From Sphagnum compactum (lineage: Eukaryota > Bryophyta > Sphagnopsida > Sphagnales): DNA of 64,000 nt. Below, one piece after another: positions 28,315 to 40,700 of the stretch. The stretch spans positions 15,505,118 to 15,569,117 of the forward strand of contig OZ234503.1 in assembly GCA_965153455.1 (NCBI GenBank), written 5' to 3'. The notes below the pieces were generated by a model. The model saw nothing but the letters and a program-made list of their open reading frames with translations. It did not search any database and was not told where the DNA came from. Position numbers and translations under genes: made by a program. Position 1 is the first letter of the stretch; the number at the start of each line of letters is the position of its first letter.

Positions 28315-30882
28315 TTAACTTTCAGGCTTGTTCGGTTGCAAAAGTAAAGTTGGCAAGTCGATAAGAGAGTTGGCATGTGTTATGCCTTCAAGAGCTAACC
28401 ATTCTTCATGATCATTATCATCACCAGAACTTGATAAGTTCACCAGTTTGCTTTGCAATGGCATTTTTCTGACCTCCTCATTAGCACCTTCCTCCTTGGG
28501 CAGCTGGGTGGCATCAGAAACTGCTTGTGAGTTGTTGTCTGCTGTGTCTACGGTGACTGCTGCCTCCTCATCTTTTGATTTGGAGTTTTGTGAAATGGGA
28601 ACTGTGGCATCATCAAGATAGATACAGGCAACTGCACAATCATCGATCCTGGCAGATGGGTATTTGAGTTGCCAGACACGTATCGCCCCTTCTACCAATG
28701 TGCAAGCTGCAGTTGCTCGTGTTGGTGCAGATGCAATCAACTCCATCACTTCCTCATTACTCAACACATCCCATATCTGCACACCCAGATTCCACAGCTA
28801 CTTTCACTCACAAACATTTTTCCCTTTGCTAGATTTCTACAAGACTTTCTTCCACATCCAATATTGAAGGGGGAATGTGTAAAAGGCCCAAATACAGGGT
28901 GTGGGTGGTGGAGATGCTCTTACCCCATCAGTGGCAAGAACTACAAATTGATCTTGGTCTGTCAATTGCCGATAAGAAAGCTCAGGGACAGCAATGATCC
29001 CATAATCTTTCAAGCAAAAGTCACCAAATGTTCTCGACATGGCTAACCCTGGTGCTTCCTCATGTGGCAACCACACTCGTCGCAAATGTGGCTCATTCTT
29101 CAGTGCATATATTCGTCCCTTGCATTGCCGGATTCGATCTGCCTCCTCTGTAATAAAAACAAGGCAAAAAAGTGTCACCTTTTAAGATCCAATGGGGATT
29201 TATTGAATTCAAACCCATGTCATCATGACTGCTTGCCCCTATCCAGATCTCAAATATCTCTTCCACATGCAGGAATGATGTGATAAGATTCTTATGAGAA
29301 TCTTACGTGGCACGTCAGGCTTCAAGTCAATTGTGAGCTGGACAGGCACCAAATTGCCATTCTCGTCCTTTGTCCCCATCACAGCTCGAGAATCCCCAAG
29401 GTTCCCAATCACAAGGTGTTGACCCTACAACAACAACAAGAAGATTTTCAGTACCTTCCACTCAGCCCTTGTCAACTTCCCACTCAACCTACCATCCTCA
29501 GGACAGGTACCTCAAATCCCAGAAGAAGGTTCTCAAGATAGCCTGGCCATGACCTGATGGGCTTATGACTATGTTGACTCCACCAAAACCTACGTCAACC
29601 TTTGTGTGTATATATATATACCTACGTCAATTCTGCAAAAACCTACATCTATGTTGACTTTTGTGTGTGTATGAATATGTTGATTTTGCTAAAACCTACA
29701 TCTATGTCGACCATTGTGTGTATACCAAAGACCATACACAGTTAGCAAACAAAATACGGAAGAAGAGAATGGGAAAATGGACTTGGTGGGAACCTGTTTT
29801 AAGAGAGTCACGCTTGTTGTGCCACTACAGAAACAATCAATATCTGGATGCAATTGCAATTCTTTGTCCATGGTTTTGTAAGCTGCTAAATGCGGCTTCT
29901 TCCAAGCCTCAAACACTGCAATCCCTGTTTCTGAATCTTCCTGTAATGATGCTTTCTGTGCAATGACATTCTTGTTCACAATTTCAGCAACAGTGAAACC
30001 ATTGCAGGCTGCTGCTGCCTCATGAACATCACCATTTGTGGTTTTTGCCACTGCCTCATGAACACCACCACTTGGGGTTCCTGCTTCATGAACATCACCC
30101 TTTGTTGCTGTTGTTGTTCTCTCATCATCATCATCATCATCATCACCCATTTGCTTAGTTTTTGCAGCTGGAATTTTTTCTTGAGTTGTAGTAGTAGCGG
30201 CTTCTTCCTTGCTGCTCTTGACAGCAGCCAATTGTTCATGCCAGTAATGAATCAACTTTGAAGGTAATGAGTCACGCACCCGCTGAGCTGCAAGATGGCC
30301 AAATGGACCATGACCATCAAACACTCCACAAAACACTGTATCATTGTCGTCATTGTCATCATCTTGTACACCTCCTGCTGTGAATCCCTGTTCACATGTA
30401 TCCAAAACAGAAAACCCACCACACAAATTTCTTCAGTTGCAGGAAGTAATCAAAAAGGGCAAAGTGTTGTTGGATTTGTCCAGCCTCTCTCTCTCTCTCT
30501 CTCTCACTGAGTTGCATCTGAACTGCATGTGATGTGAATTGCATCCAAACTGCATCTGAATTGTGCATTCCACAGGGTTCTTTGATGCTTTGCTCAAATT
30601 CCAGGGTTGAAGAAGAGGAAGAAGAAAGAGGAGACAGAAATTGGGTGACGGAAGAATCTTTACCTCCCATACCACAACTGCATCTTGATTGATTCCTTTG
30701 GCTCCCTGTTGTGTATGGAGAACAACAGCATTACCCACACCATTGGTCACCATCCTACCAGGAACAGAAGGAAGAAGGGCGTCATTCTTGGCCTCTGCCC
30801 TTCGCAACTCTTCCACACTGTTTTTCCTCTTCTTCTTCTGAATCCTCTTCTCCCCAACTGGATATGAAGCACAACACCCCAT
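28315..30882 (-). CDS. PP2C-family protein phosphatase, predicted N-myristoylated
   Basis: Mg/Mn-dependent Ser/Thr phosphatase of 538 aa. Five exons on the minus strand: 30882-30664, 30387-29794, 29424-29307, 29147-28924 and 28776-28315. The protein starts MGCCAS, fitting N-myristoylation at Gly2 and acylation at Cys3/4, so membrane attachment is likely. PP2C motifs in order: GINQDAVVVWE, VFDGHGPFGHLAA (DGHG at 97), SGTTSVTLL, GNLGDSRAVMG, LAMSRTFGDFCLKDYG, VLATDGIWDVLSNEEV and DDCAVACIYLDD. The layout resembles Arabidopsis group E PP2Cs. Between DGHG and SGTT is an unusual insert (about residues 130-200) with a poly-Asp run and three VHEA repeats. A Ser/acidic C-terminal tail of about 90 residues follows. 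The long intron 1 holds a CT-rich tract near 30485. Confidence 0.94.
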
Positions 30883-32516
30883 AGCTGCTGCTGCAGAAGC
30901 AGCTCCAAAAAACCCAAAACTCTACCCTAAACAACAACAACAACCACTACTACTACTACATTCCACCATAAATACCCACTTTCTACTACCCATTTATTGC
31001 TCCAAACTCCTCCTCCTCCTCATCCTCTCTCTCTAAACCCCCCAGAAACAAACCCATCAATCCATCACCACAGCGGAGCTCTGGATGGAGTCTCTGATCA
31101 TCTACTACTAGAAGAGAAAAATTCCAATTTGCTTGTTTTGGGTCAAAGATTTAAATTGCATTCCATCTTCTTCTTCAGATTGGATTCCTTCTTTCAGGGT
31201 ATTAGAGCTTGCAAAAATCAAAACCCAAAAGAAGAAAGAAAAAAACAAAACACCCAAGTTCAGATTATTAAGATTGAATCTGGGTCCGTCACATTTATTC
31301 TACGAAAGTGAGCTTTTAAAAATCAAAAGCTGGAAAACAAACAAACAAACAAACAAAGCTCAACAAAAAAAAACTTTAAAGAAGAAGAAGAAGAAAGACT
31401 AAGTTGAGGGGCTTGCTTCTTGGCTGACAACAACCCAACAACACTCAGAATTTCTTAAAATTGTGCACAGCTACGTGGATTTAGGTGACTAGATTTTGTT
31501 GACTTGTTGAGTAATAAAATCAAGATGATGGGTCGTTGTTGCAACAACAACAACAGCAGCAGCTCCTTCTAGAGACAACAACAATGATGTTGCAACAACA
31601 AAAAAGGCAGAAGAGAAAGGAGGCAATTGGAGAAGATATGCATCATCATCATCATCTTCATCAAAAGCCCAGTCGCCACTTCTCAAGAAGCTTCTTCTTG
31701 TTTCTTTGTTTCTTTGTTTCTTCTTCTTCTTCTTCTTTATTGGCTCCCTTTTTTTTTATATTGGCTATTTTGTTTTTTTTTCTGGTTTATTTTTTGTTTT
31801 TTTGTAAGGAATCTCTCCACTTGGGTTTCTATTTATTTTTTATTTTTTGTTTTTTGGGTTTTTTATTTTTTAATTTTTTGGCTATCCATTTCAAGTGGAG
31901 AGATTCCTTACTTACAGGAAGGAACCATGCAAAGTTCAATTGGTCCCAGATTTTGAGGAAATTTTATATTTTGAACTGAATTTTCGTATTTATTGTGAGA
32001 GGATTGAAATAATAATATAAATAATAATAATAAATATATTAATATATGTCACACATGCCTGGTATTCTTGCAGGAAAATCGCCCAAAAGAAGAGGGATTT
32101 TTTTAAATTTAAAAAAAAAAGAAAAAAAAAAAAAAAAAGAGAGAATCTTAGCCTAGGCCAAGAAAATGGTGACCAACAATTTTGGAAAATAAAAGTTTGA
32201 TGCAGCCAATGAGAGGTCTCAGCATGCACTCCGGTTTTTTCCTTTTGGGTTTGGGGTGGGGGGAGTTAAGTTTTTTTTTTTTTTTTTTTGGGCGTTTTTT
32301 TCCTTGTTCCCAATGTGTTCTCAACATGTTCCCATGGGGTTTCTTTCTCAAGTTTCCAATTTGTTCCCCCAAGACGTTCCCAATGGCACCTCAATTTTAT
32401 CTGGTGGAGCACACTTGAATCCATACATACAGACAAAGTTAAAAAGTAACATCATCGGGGCCCAGTGTTGTTACTACAATGGATGTTAAGCCTTTCATTT
32501 GGATTCATGTTGTAGG
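30883..32516. other. PP2C upstream region, low-complexity T- and A-rich
   Basis: The 5' leader and promoter of PP2C (minus strand) lie at the left edge, with TACCCTAAAC at about 30925-30934 and CTAAACCCC at 31033-31041. From about 31680 the sequence is dominated by T-rich and (TTC)n runs, followed by A-runs near 32109-32140 and a T-run at 32271-32290. These produce long false frames. The inverted repeat at 31804-31911 is the one structured element. Confidence 0.5.
31804..31911. repeat. 20-bp perfect inverted repeat in T-rich DNA
   Basis: GTAAGGAATCTCTCCACTTG at 31804-31823 is the exact reverse complement of 31892-31911, with 68 bp of T-rich sequence between. It may be the two ends of a very small foldback element; no target duplication was recognised. 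Confidence 0.85.
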
Positions 32517-32740
32517 GGAGGTTCCTATACGAGTGTGTTCTCATGAGGGAGGGAGGTGCACTGGAGGGCGGGAGTCCAAGGGTGTGTTCCAACTTGAAAG
32601 AACTACCTTCATCCCCTCCCCAAGGGTGTTCTTGAACCTCAGGAGAACACTAGAGGAGGTTACTGTACAAGTGCACTCTCATGAGGAGGAGGTGCACTCG
32701 AGGGCGTGAGCGCAAGGGTGGTGTTCTTGAACCTCAGGTG
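32517..32740. repeat. Imperfect direct duplication, about 138-bp period
   Basis: Copies begin GGAGGTTCCTATACGAGTG (32517) and GGAGGTTACTGTACAAGTG (32655) and share CTCATGAGG, AGGTGCACT and GAGGGCG stretches. A shorter phrase, GTTCTTGAACCTCAGG, occurs twice (about 32628 and 32722). No coding capacity is evident. Confidence 0.8.
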
Positions 32741-34255
32741 GACACACGAGTATAAGAACCTCCCTCCCTTTACATAAATAACTCTCTTGGAGCTCCTCCC
32801 CCAGCATAATGGCCTAGGGATCTTCTGCCCGGGGGAGCCTCATCCCTCAAAATACACATAGAAACAAATATTAAAAAGAAGGGAGTTAGTTGTTTACATT
32901 TTGAGGAGGAATGTTCGTTCATCAAGTATTATTGTTAACCTTGTTTGTATGTATATAGAGACAAACCCAAACCCAACCCTTATAGAGAGAGAGAAGGGTT
33001 ATAGTATTTGTGTAGTATTATTATACAAAGGGTGTTGTTGAATAGGCTTGGGCGGCGTAGGTAGGTGTGCAAAAAAATTTATTTGTTGTGGCCAATGAAA
33101 AAAATTGTTGGATTTGATGATTTGAAATTTGTTTTTAAATTATATCTTGAGTGAACTAAGAGTGTGAAATGTGTAATAGAGTTTGATACGGTAAAATTGT
33201 GAGAATTTTAGAGGACCGATTGGAAATGCTAGAAAGAGGTTATTATTTTCAATGTTTAGCAAAATATAATAAGATTGGTTGTAAGTAAGCCTGAAGATTT
33301 TATTTTTATTTTTTTTGCATGCCAATGGGATTGCTAGCTTTGGTGATCTGAATTTGTTGGCCTTGGCTACCAAGGCAAGGATATTGTGTTTAGAGTATAG
33401 TAGCTTAAGGGATTTTTATAGGCCCCAGCTAGGTAATAAATATTAGGTCTATTTTATTACGAGGATTTCGGAAAGATGATATTTTGGCTTGTGTTGCAAC
33501 TTGAGATTAGTTATTATAGAGTTTTAATATCTTGAAAGATTTGGATTTCTTTTAGAGGATTTTTTTTTGAAGATTATATATTTTATTTTTGGATGGTGAA
33601 ATATATATAATTGAGTTTCCATAATTCTTCTTCTTTTGCCTTAAGATACTTACTTTTTAATGTAAACTAGTGTGGCCTGTGCTGTTGGCCCAACAAGTAA
33701 GTGTTACCATGTCCTCAACTGATTTTTCCTTCCAAAACCTGGTTTTTTTTTTGGGGAATTTATTTATTTGAATTTTCAGCGGGGGCAGATAATATCACTT
33801 AAAAATCAATATCTCCTACATACATTCTGAATCCAAAATCTTACCCAATAATTAAATTCCATTAAATAAAAAATCCTGCTCATCAAGATCTTTCCAACAA
33901 CACCAAAGAAAGAAAGGCACATTCCAATTCCTCCGAAATTTTCAGCTACAATTTAATTTAATTTAATTTAATTTCCAGTGGAGAAATCATTTGATAACAT
34001 TTAACAACTTTTGCACCACAAGTCCAAACGCCATGGAATCAATCAAGCCCATGCTCCCCTCCCCTCCTTGTCAAGAGCTTTCAAAAGACATCAAGAACAT
34101 GATCTCCCATGATGATCTGAAGCATCACGGTTTCTGTGGATCTCATAACTACAAAAACAAAACAAACTACCTTCCTTCACACATAGATGGCAAGGCAGGT
34201 CACAGTGTCGTGACACACCCCTTTTGTTTTCTAAATTATCTTGAGCTTCACTAAA
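32741..34255. other. Intergenic, AT-rich, no gene seen
   Basis: No frame carries a recognisable domain. The frame at 33991-34254 encodes 87 aa with no known motif and runs into the palindromic element. Confidence 0.5.
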
Positions 34256-34381
34256 AGAAAAACCTCATTTTTCGACTTGTCTTAGGCGACTAAAAGTGTC
34301 TTTTACGACTATTTTTGATCAAAAACAGTCGCAAAAAACACTTATAGTCGCCTAAGACAAGTCGAAAAATGAGGTTTTTCT
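34256..34381. mobile_element. Nearly perfect 126-bp palindrome (foldback MITE)
   Basis: Outer arms 34256-34292 and 34345-34381 are perfect 37-bp reverse complements; the left one starts AGAAAAACCTC. The inner 52 bases also pair imperfectly around a central GATC at 34317-34320, so almost the whole element is one hairpin. The left outer flank reads CACTA (34250-34254) and the right flank contains TAGTG (34390-34394), suggesting a CACTA-type foldback MITE, but the flanks are not symmetrical. No target duplication was confirmed. Confidence 0.85.
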
Positions 34382-35560
34382 ACTAATGCTAGTGAACTAG
34401 CAATCGATGTGCAATAGTCATTTATAGTCTCTCTAACACATTACTTGTGCACTTTGTTTTGTACTGTGAGTTCATTCATTTTGTGTTTGAGTTCTTTTGT
34501 TTTGGAGAACTTCATACCACCATATGGGACACTTTTTTAATTTTTAAAAAACTGTTGCTGGTTTGAACATGCCATAACGGGGTAGACGAGTCATTACTTT
34601 TACGAGATGCAACAACAACCCACTTGTTACACCTCCTACTTTGGCCCTTCTCCATCAGCAAGTGTTTATATATATGTGTGTGTGTGTGTATGTGTGTGTG
34701 TGGCATGCTCCCTAATGCCTCTTTTTTTTAAGGAAAGGGGGGGACTATGCGAGGCACAGTCAAACATGTGCCCTTCCCTCTTCTGGAAGCTGCCACCCTA
34801 TGAGCCTTACTTACATTGTGTAAAGCACAAGGTGGGTCATGTGCAGAGGTGCTTCCCCATCTAAGGTGACCCTTTATACAAAAGTCAAGGGGCACCTTAC
34901 CTTCCGTGTGTAAGACACCTCCATGTATACCGACCCCACTTGCATGGGGTCAAGTTCTACCATTGAAGGCACCTGGCTGCAATAAAGGAAAGGCTGTACA
35001 AAAGAACACAAGAAAAGCATGTGTGTTACGAAAATAGAAAAGATCTTGTAAGTTCTCATTTTCTTTTCACAAAGTGAACATTTTTCCTCAGAAGTCAAGC
35101 CAAGCAATGACATGAGAAAAGTACTTAATGAATTGCTATAGGAATACTAGAGTTTTCGAAAGAAACCCACTAACACTCCTCCCTCTTGTTAATGGCATTA
35201 CATTAATGAAAACTTCGGATAATTGGTCACTTTGTACTCGTGCCAGCCATTATGCATTGAAAAACTCTGCACCGAATTCTAGCATGAAAATTGTTGTAGA
35301 AAAGCTCACCCAGTTGTTTTGATATTTATCTTGTCAAGGGCCACAGTGAACCAGCACCCACCAGCCGCCCGCCATCCACCATTCCAACTCATTCCCTGTT
35401 TGAGAAGGCTTTTATCCCCAAGGAATGTCTCAGGAGTCTCATGTTAAGCCTTGTCTCTTGTGTTATGAGATTCTAGAACACACAAGCAACAAGAGGTGCA
35501 AATCAATAATGTCAAAGATCGTGAATAAACAAGTGTTGGGCAATTCTTGACTCGAAACAA
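34382..35560. other. Intergenic, (GT)n microsatellite, no gene seen
   Basis: A (TATA/TGTG)n microsatellite is at about 34668-34702. The frames at 34607-34864, 34874-35113 and 35128-35322 lack recognisable domains. Confidence 0.5.
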
Positions 35561-35950
35561 GAATCTCAGTTCCTGTTCTAAAACTAAATTAGAAAGATTC
35601 TGGTTCCAGTTTTGATTTTTCAAGAAACTAACTTCCAATTCCGGTTCCAGGTCCTGGTCTTCATTCCAGTTCTGGTTCTGAAAATTAGACCCAGTTCTGG
35701 TCCAGTTCCACATAACCTGAATTGGAACGATGGTTAACAAGTAGTTGAGCTCTGATTAGCCCCAGTTCTAGCTTTTTTGGTCAATTTTTGGCTCCAGTTC
35801 TGGTTCCAGTCCCACACATAAATGGAACCGAGAATCCAGTTCCTGGTCCAGTTTTTCAAAAAAAAGTTCTGGTTCTACAACCAGGTCCAAAAATCAGATC
35901 CCGTTCCAGATTGAATAATACTAGCTGAAACTGGAACCAGTAGTTGTCAC
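35560..35950. repeat. Degenerate CCAGTTCTGGTTCC-type repeat
   Basis: Many interspersed copies of CAGTTCTGG, GGTTCCAG and TCCAGTTC fill this stretch in degenerate form. It probably arose from a short simple repeat. It creates a false Asn/Gln-rich minus-strand frame (35740-35444). Confidence 0.7.
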
Positions 35951-37798
35951 CCTCCAAACCAGGCACCAGCCCAACACTGGTACAAACCTCATTGCAAGTT
36001 AACATTTCATGCATTTGCGCTGATCATCCTAGTTAACACCAATTTGCATTTCCATGTGTTGTGCTGCTAATCATTCAGTCAATACCAATTTGCAATTTCA
36101 TGCCTTTGTGATGATCATTTAGTTAATACCACTTTGGATTTTCATTCATGGGTGATGATGACAAGCTTCCGATGTGTTGGTGTATAAGCACCACACATAG
36201 GCTTCTCTATCCCAAACCTCTTCCATGAATTTCAAGCTCAGTTGAAAAGCACCGGCTTTTCTTGATAGTACGACATCTGAAGGCTTTTCAAGTTGCAAAG
36301 AGAAGAAGATTGCTCTCATGTGCCTATTTGTGTGTGAGTGGTGTACTGAATGTGCTTTCAAATAGAAATTTGTTGTAGGAGAAGTCACTATTCATCATGC
36401 AAATAAACCAGTGGCTTGCATCTTCTCAAAGCTCTCTTCCATGCTTGGATTTTCAGCTGCCAAACTTGCAATAGTTAACCTTGTGCAGCACAGGAGGGGG
36501 GAATCATACCTCAACCAAGCTGAAAACAAAAGAAATGTGTTGGTGGGTGGTATAATTCTTGTGGCAGATCCCTCGTCTTCATGTGGTTTTGGGCTCCATA
36601 GCAGGTCTTTAGTCTTCACATGGTTCTTGGCTCCATAGCAGATCTTTAGTCTTCATGTGGTTTTATCTCCATTCACAGCTGATAACTTTTCTTGAGATGA
36701 AAGGATTTCCTGTTGCTGTTGGTGTTGTGAAATGGCAGCTATTCATAGCTGACTTCAACTGGCAGGAACATGACTCTTAGCAGTTAAGAACACTCCAGAC
36801 TTTCCTCCAAATTGTAGAATAGCAGTTTTTGGCCAGATTTTCTGGTAGTCTGTGCAATAGGATCAGTAGGCCATCTGCACCTGACGACAACTGAACAAAC
36901 CGTATCAGCCTTTGGAACTTTTTGTCAGAGGAAATTGGCATCTGGAGAGGGAATGGTGTAAGTGTATACCTCAACTTCTCTCATACCAGGAGCACCTGGC
37001 AGTATTTGTCCACTTGCTTCTCAGATGCATCTGTCCACCTGTCAATGGATAGACCAAGCCAGACCATATAAATATTCAATTGCTGGACAGTCACTTTCCA
37101 GCCAGGATAAATGTTAGTGGCATCAGTTATTTAATGCTAGGGAACTTGAAAGTTTGCATTCTTAATTATGTCTTCATCAATTCTATATGACTGGAAGGAC
37201 AACTGAGACATACAACCAAAGCTCCATTGAGGTAGGTAACTATTACTATCACTTACATTACATCTGCAACTGGTGAACTCTCTGCTGGGACTCAGCTGCT
37301 TTCCATGAGACTCATTCCAGCATTGCATATGCAGCATATGAGGCTGTTTGGCTGAACCTAATTTCCCTATGCACATGAAGGATCACCTGCTATTACTCCT
37401 TATGCATTAGGCTCTTGGGCATCTCAACTTTTGAATAGAGCCAGGGGCCAGAGGATATCAGTCACAAGTATAAGGGGAGAAGCAAACTTGTTGTCAATGC
37501 TAATACATTGCATTCAACGTCTTTTGGTTTTCGGGGGTTGATGATTCTCTTTGGATGTACTCTCACCTGCACACAGTACTAAATTTCAGCTACGATAGAA
37601 AGCCAAAGTATTGTTGTATGGAGGGTCCACACAAAGTAACCAATTTAGGATTTGAGATCACAACATGTTCAGTTACTCTCCTAGAATGATAAGTGGGCCA
37701 GCAGACAAGCAAAACAGTTTGATCTCTGCACCCTTGTGCCTGCCCTTAAATTGACTGACTGGTGCTTTCAACAAACCATGGAAGTGTGTATTGTTGGT
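35951..37798. other. Intergenic and 3' flank of coiled-coil gene
   Basis: No gene was supported. A short direct repeat (CTTTAGTCTTCA with TGGTT and GGCTCCATAGCAG, about 36570-36665) is present. The right end probably holds the 3' UTR of the minus-strand coiled-coil gene. Similar phrases of the form ACCAATTTGCA recur near 36040-36135. Confidence 0.45.
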
Positions 37799-40700
37799 TC
37801 AACTGTAAACTGGAAAAAACAGTTCAAAGGGCAGGTCTGAACAGGTGGTCTGAACAGATGATTTACGTCGTGACTTATGGGAATCCTCAAATGTCTGAAA
37901 CTGCAACTGATCTTTAGCCTTCTTCTCCAAGACCTGTAAACAGCACACAATCAGCTCTACAAACAAGTATTGTAAAACTTCAGGACAAGACACATTGCAG
38001 ACTGGAATGTTGTGAGCCAACTTCACAACAATTTAAACCCAACAAGAATTCCAACCTTGTACTGCATTGATCATTCTATGACCAAATAAAAAGGTGAACA
38101 CTCTATATACTTCACTAAAGATCTGCACTTTCAATACCTGCAAGGCAAATGGTTTCATACATGCCCCAGTTCTATGTCCAATATTGGGCACTGATATAGA
38201 CACAGCTATGTATGCTGTGGTGAAAGTAGTCAAATTGAAAAAATTAGCTTAACCTGTATTCCAAATGCTTCTCGCATGTTTTGAATAGTCTCTTCATGAG
38301 TTTGAATCTGTTTCTGTAGCCTGTCTTCCATTTTGTCTTTCACCTTCTGTACAGCCTCCTCACACTGAATTTCACAACTTTGACACAGTCAGGCGACTCA
38401 TCTGCTTCACTAAGACAAAGGAAAATTTCATGACAATTCACAGTTCCAAGGAGTGGTAAGCAATGGGCAGAGTCAATTCAATCCTTCACAAAGATATTTT
38501 GAATAAAGGTTTGGAGTTCCTTAAGGACACCATGTGAAGATCCATATGCCCCCAGTCCTCTGCAGAAATTCAAAGATTTCACTGATGATGCAATGAAAAC
38601 CATTCTTTCCACCTTGTGAGTTGCCTCAATTTGAAGTTGTCTTATTCTCCCACTGAGCTGCTTGCACTGCATATCACACTTCCTCTTCAAGCTGATTCTC
38701 TCCTTCTCCTTTTCTTCAAGTTCACATTTCAGGGAGCATACCTGCATCCCCGAAACAGATGGAAGCAGGCACTATGTGCACTGGTGTTTTGCATAGGACA
38801 AGACTTCATGTGAACACTTCTAGTAAAAACTGCCCATGTTTCAAACACATTGACACTAGCCCTAGCAAATGTGACACTGAGATTCTATCTCAGAGATACT
38901 GCCTGAAATTCTCCTCATATCTCATGGTGTAGAGGGGCCACCCAAAGAAAGAGAGAATGATTTGTACTCTCACCTCCTGTTGCAGTTGTAAAATATTGAT
39001 CTTTGCAACCTGGAGGTCCTTACAACTTGACAGAAGGTTGCCTTGCATCTCTTCCATCTACATTGACACATAAAATGACAACAATGCAAATCAAGGACCA
39101 AAATCAACAAGCCTGAATTCATGTTGGGCAATTCCTCCACTACCTTGTCTCCAGCATACAGGAAGTTGGATCCACATGATAGAACACTGGTGTAATGATT
39201 CAGCAAATCCTTAAATTAGAAAGGGAAATGCCATTTCTGACAACAACAGTTGGGAAGAAGCACACAGGCATGATGTGCACGTACCTTATGTTTGTACATC
39301 TTGACTTCTTGTTCATTTTGCATACAGGTGTTGGTCACATTTGCCAAATCCATCTGAAGACTGCATGCCTTGTACTCCTGTATGAAGAAACTTCCTTTTG
39401 ACAGTGCACAAAACTGGTGTGACAGAGCATCAGAAAATCTCAAAATGTTTGCATTATTAGCAACTTTGTGTAAGACAGAAACACTCTCAGAAGTTCTGCA
39501 AGCCAGTCCTAATGCATTCCCAAGAGAAACCCGTCAATGAAAACATCCAGGCAACCAGGCATGATGCAGAGGCAGGGAGACATGGAGAAAGAGCACAAGT
39601 ATGCACTGAAACACATAGCCCAATTTAAATCTAGAGCTGGCCAATTACCACAGCGGCAAGAGCTGACACATGTGCCAATTTTGTATCCCTGCAGCATGAC
39701 CACCACACAAGTAAGCTCTCTCTGAATGATGAGATTGCTGGTAAGCAGGCATGTGCATTGATGACATGAAAGTTGTGAACATACAACTTCTGGAAAATCA
39801 TGTCAGCCCTTGGCTTGGTGGTGCAAAGTCATCAAGTGGGTGCAAATTGTTTAGTCTGTCACCACAACTATCAAAACAAGTGTGTCTCAGGGAAAGAAAT
39901 CTCTTACACAGCTTCCTGTTTGATGGCAGCTAAAGAGATCAAGGCACTGTGCTTCTCTCTGCATCCATTCTGCAGATACTCCTCCTGCAGCAACTTCATG
40001 CATTGGGTTATGGAGTGTTTTATCCAGTCTTGAAACGCTCTACCATCCACTGCTGACTAGTTGCAATTAGACACTCCTTGAACAATAAATGCCTCGAAAC
40101 TGCAAAAGCTCAATCTCTTAAGCAACATGGTGAAACCAGTCCAGTGCAATAAAGTGGAGCAGGATACCACAATTGATTTATCTGCTTTTGCAAGTTTCAG
40201 TTCTTCCTCCACTTTAAACCTAGCCTTTCTCTCCTGTAGTCAGAAATAGCACCCAAAACGGTCTATCCACCTTCAACAGCAAAATGTTGCAGAATGAGAC
40301 ACTTTTACCCAGAAACATGTCAATGCACAACTAGCGATAATTGTGCTATCTCCACCCATATAAGAAAAGGTATCCACATTTTTATACATTCAGATCATAC
40401 CCAATCCTCACTCTTGTAAGGTGAGGCTCACTGCTCTTTTTCCTGGCTGAGAGATTTTACTCCCTTATTATGAATGAAGCATCTCAACTGTTGTATGCGG
40501 TTTCTGCAACATGTCTCAGCACAAACTCACATGGGCAAGTTCCATTCGAGTCACTTTTAGTGAAGCCTCAACTTCTTGAAGGTTTTCTTGAAGATTGAAC
40601 AATTCATGGTAGGCATGTTTCTTTTCCTCTACAGCAATTGAAATTTTCTTCTGAAGTTCAATTTCCTGCAGAGCATTGCAAGGTGAAATATTCAGTCAAT

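Noticed and set aside
31536-31979. 147-codon plus-strand frame with many Phe and Leu residues, resembling a membrane protein
   Set aside because: It is translated from T-rich and CTT repeats and from glutamine-coding CAA runs; no conserved motif, so a composition artefact.
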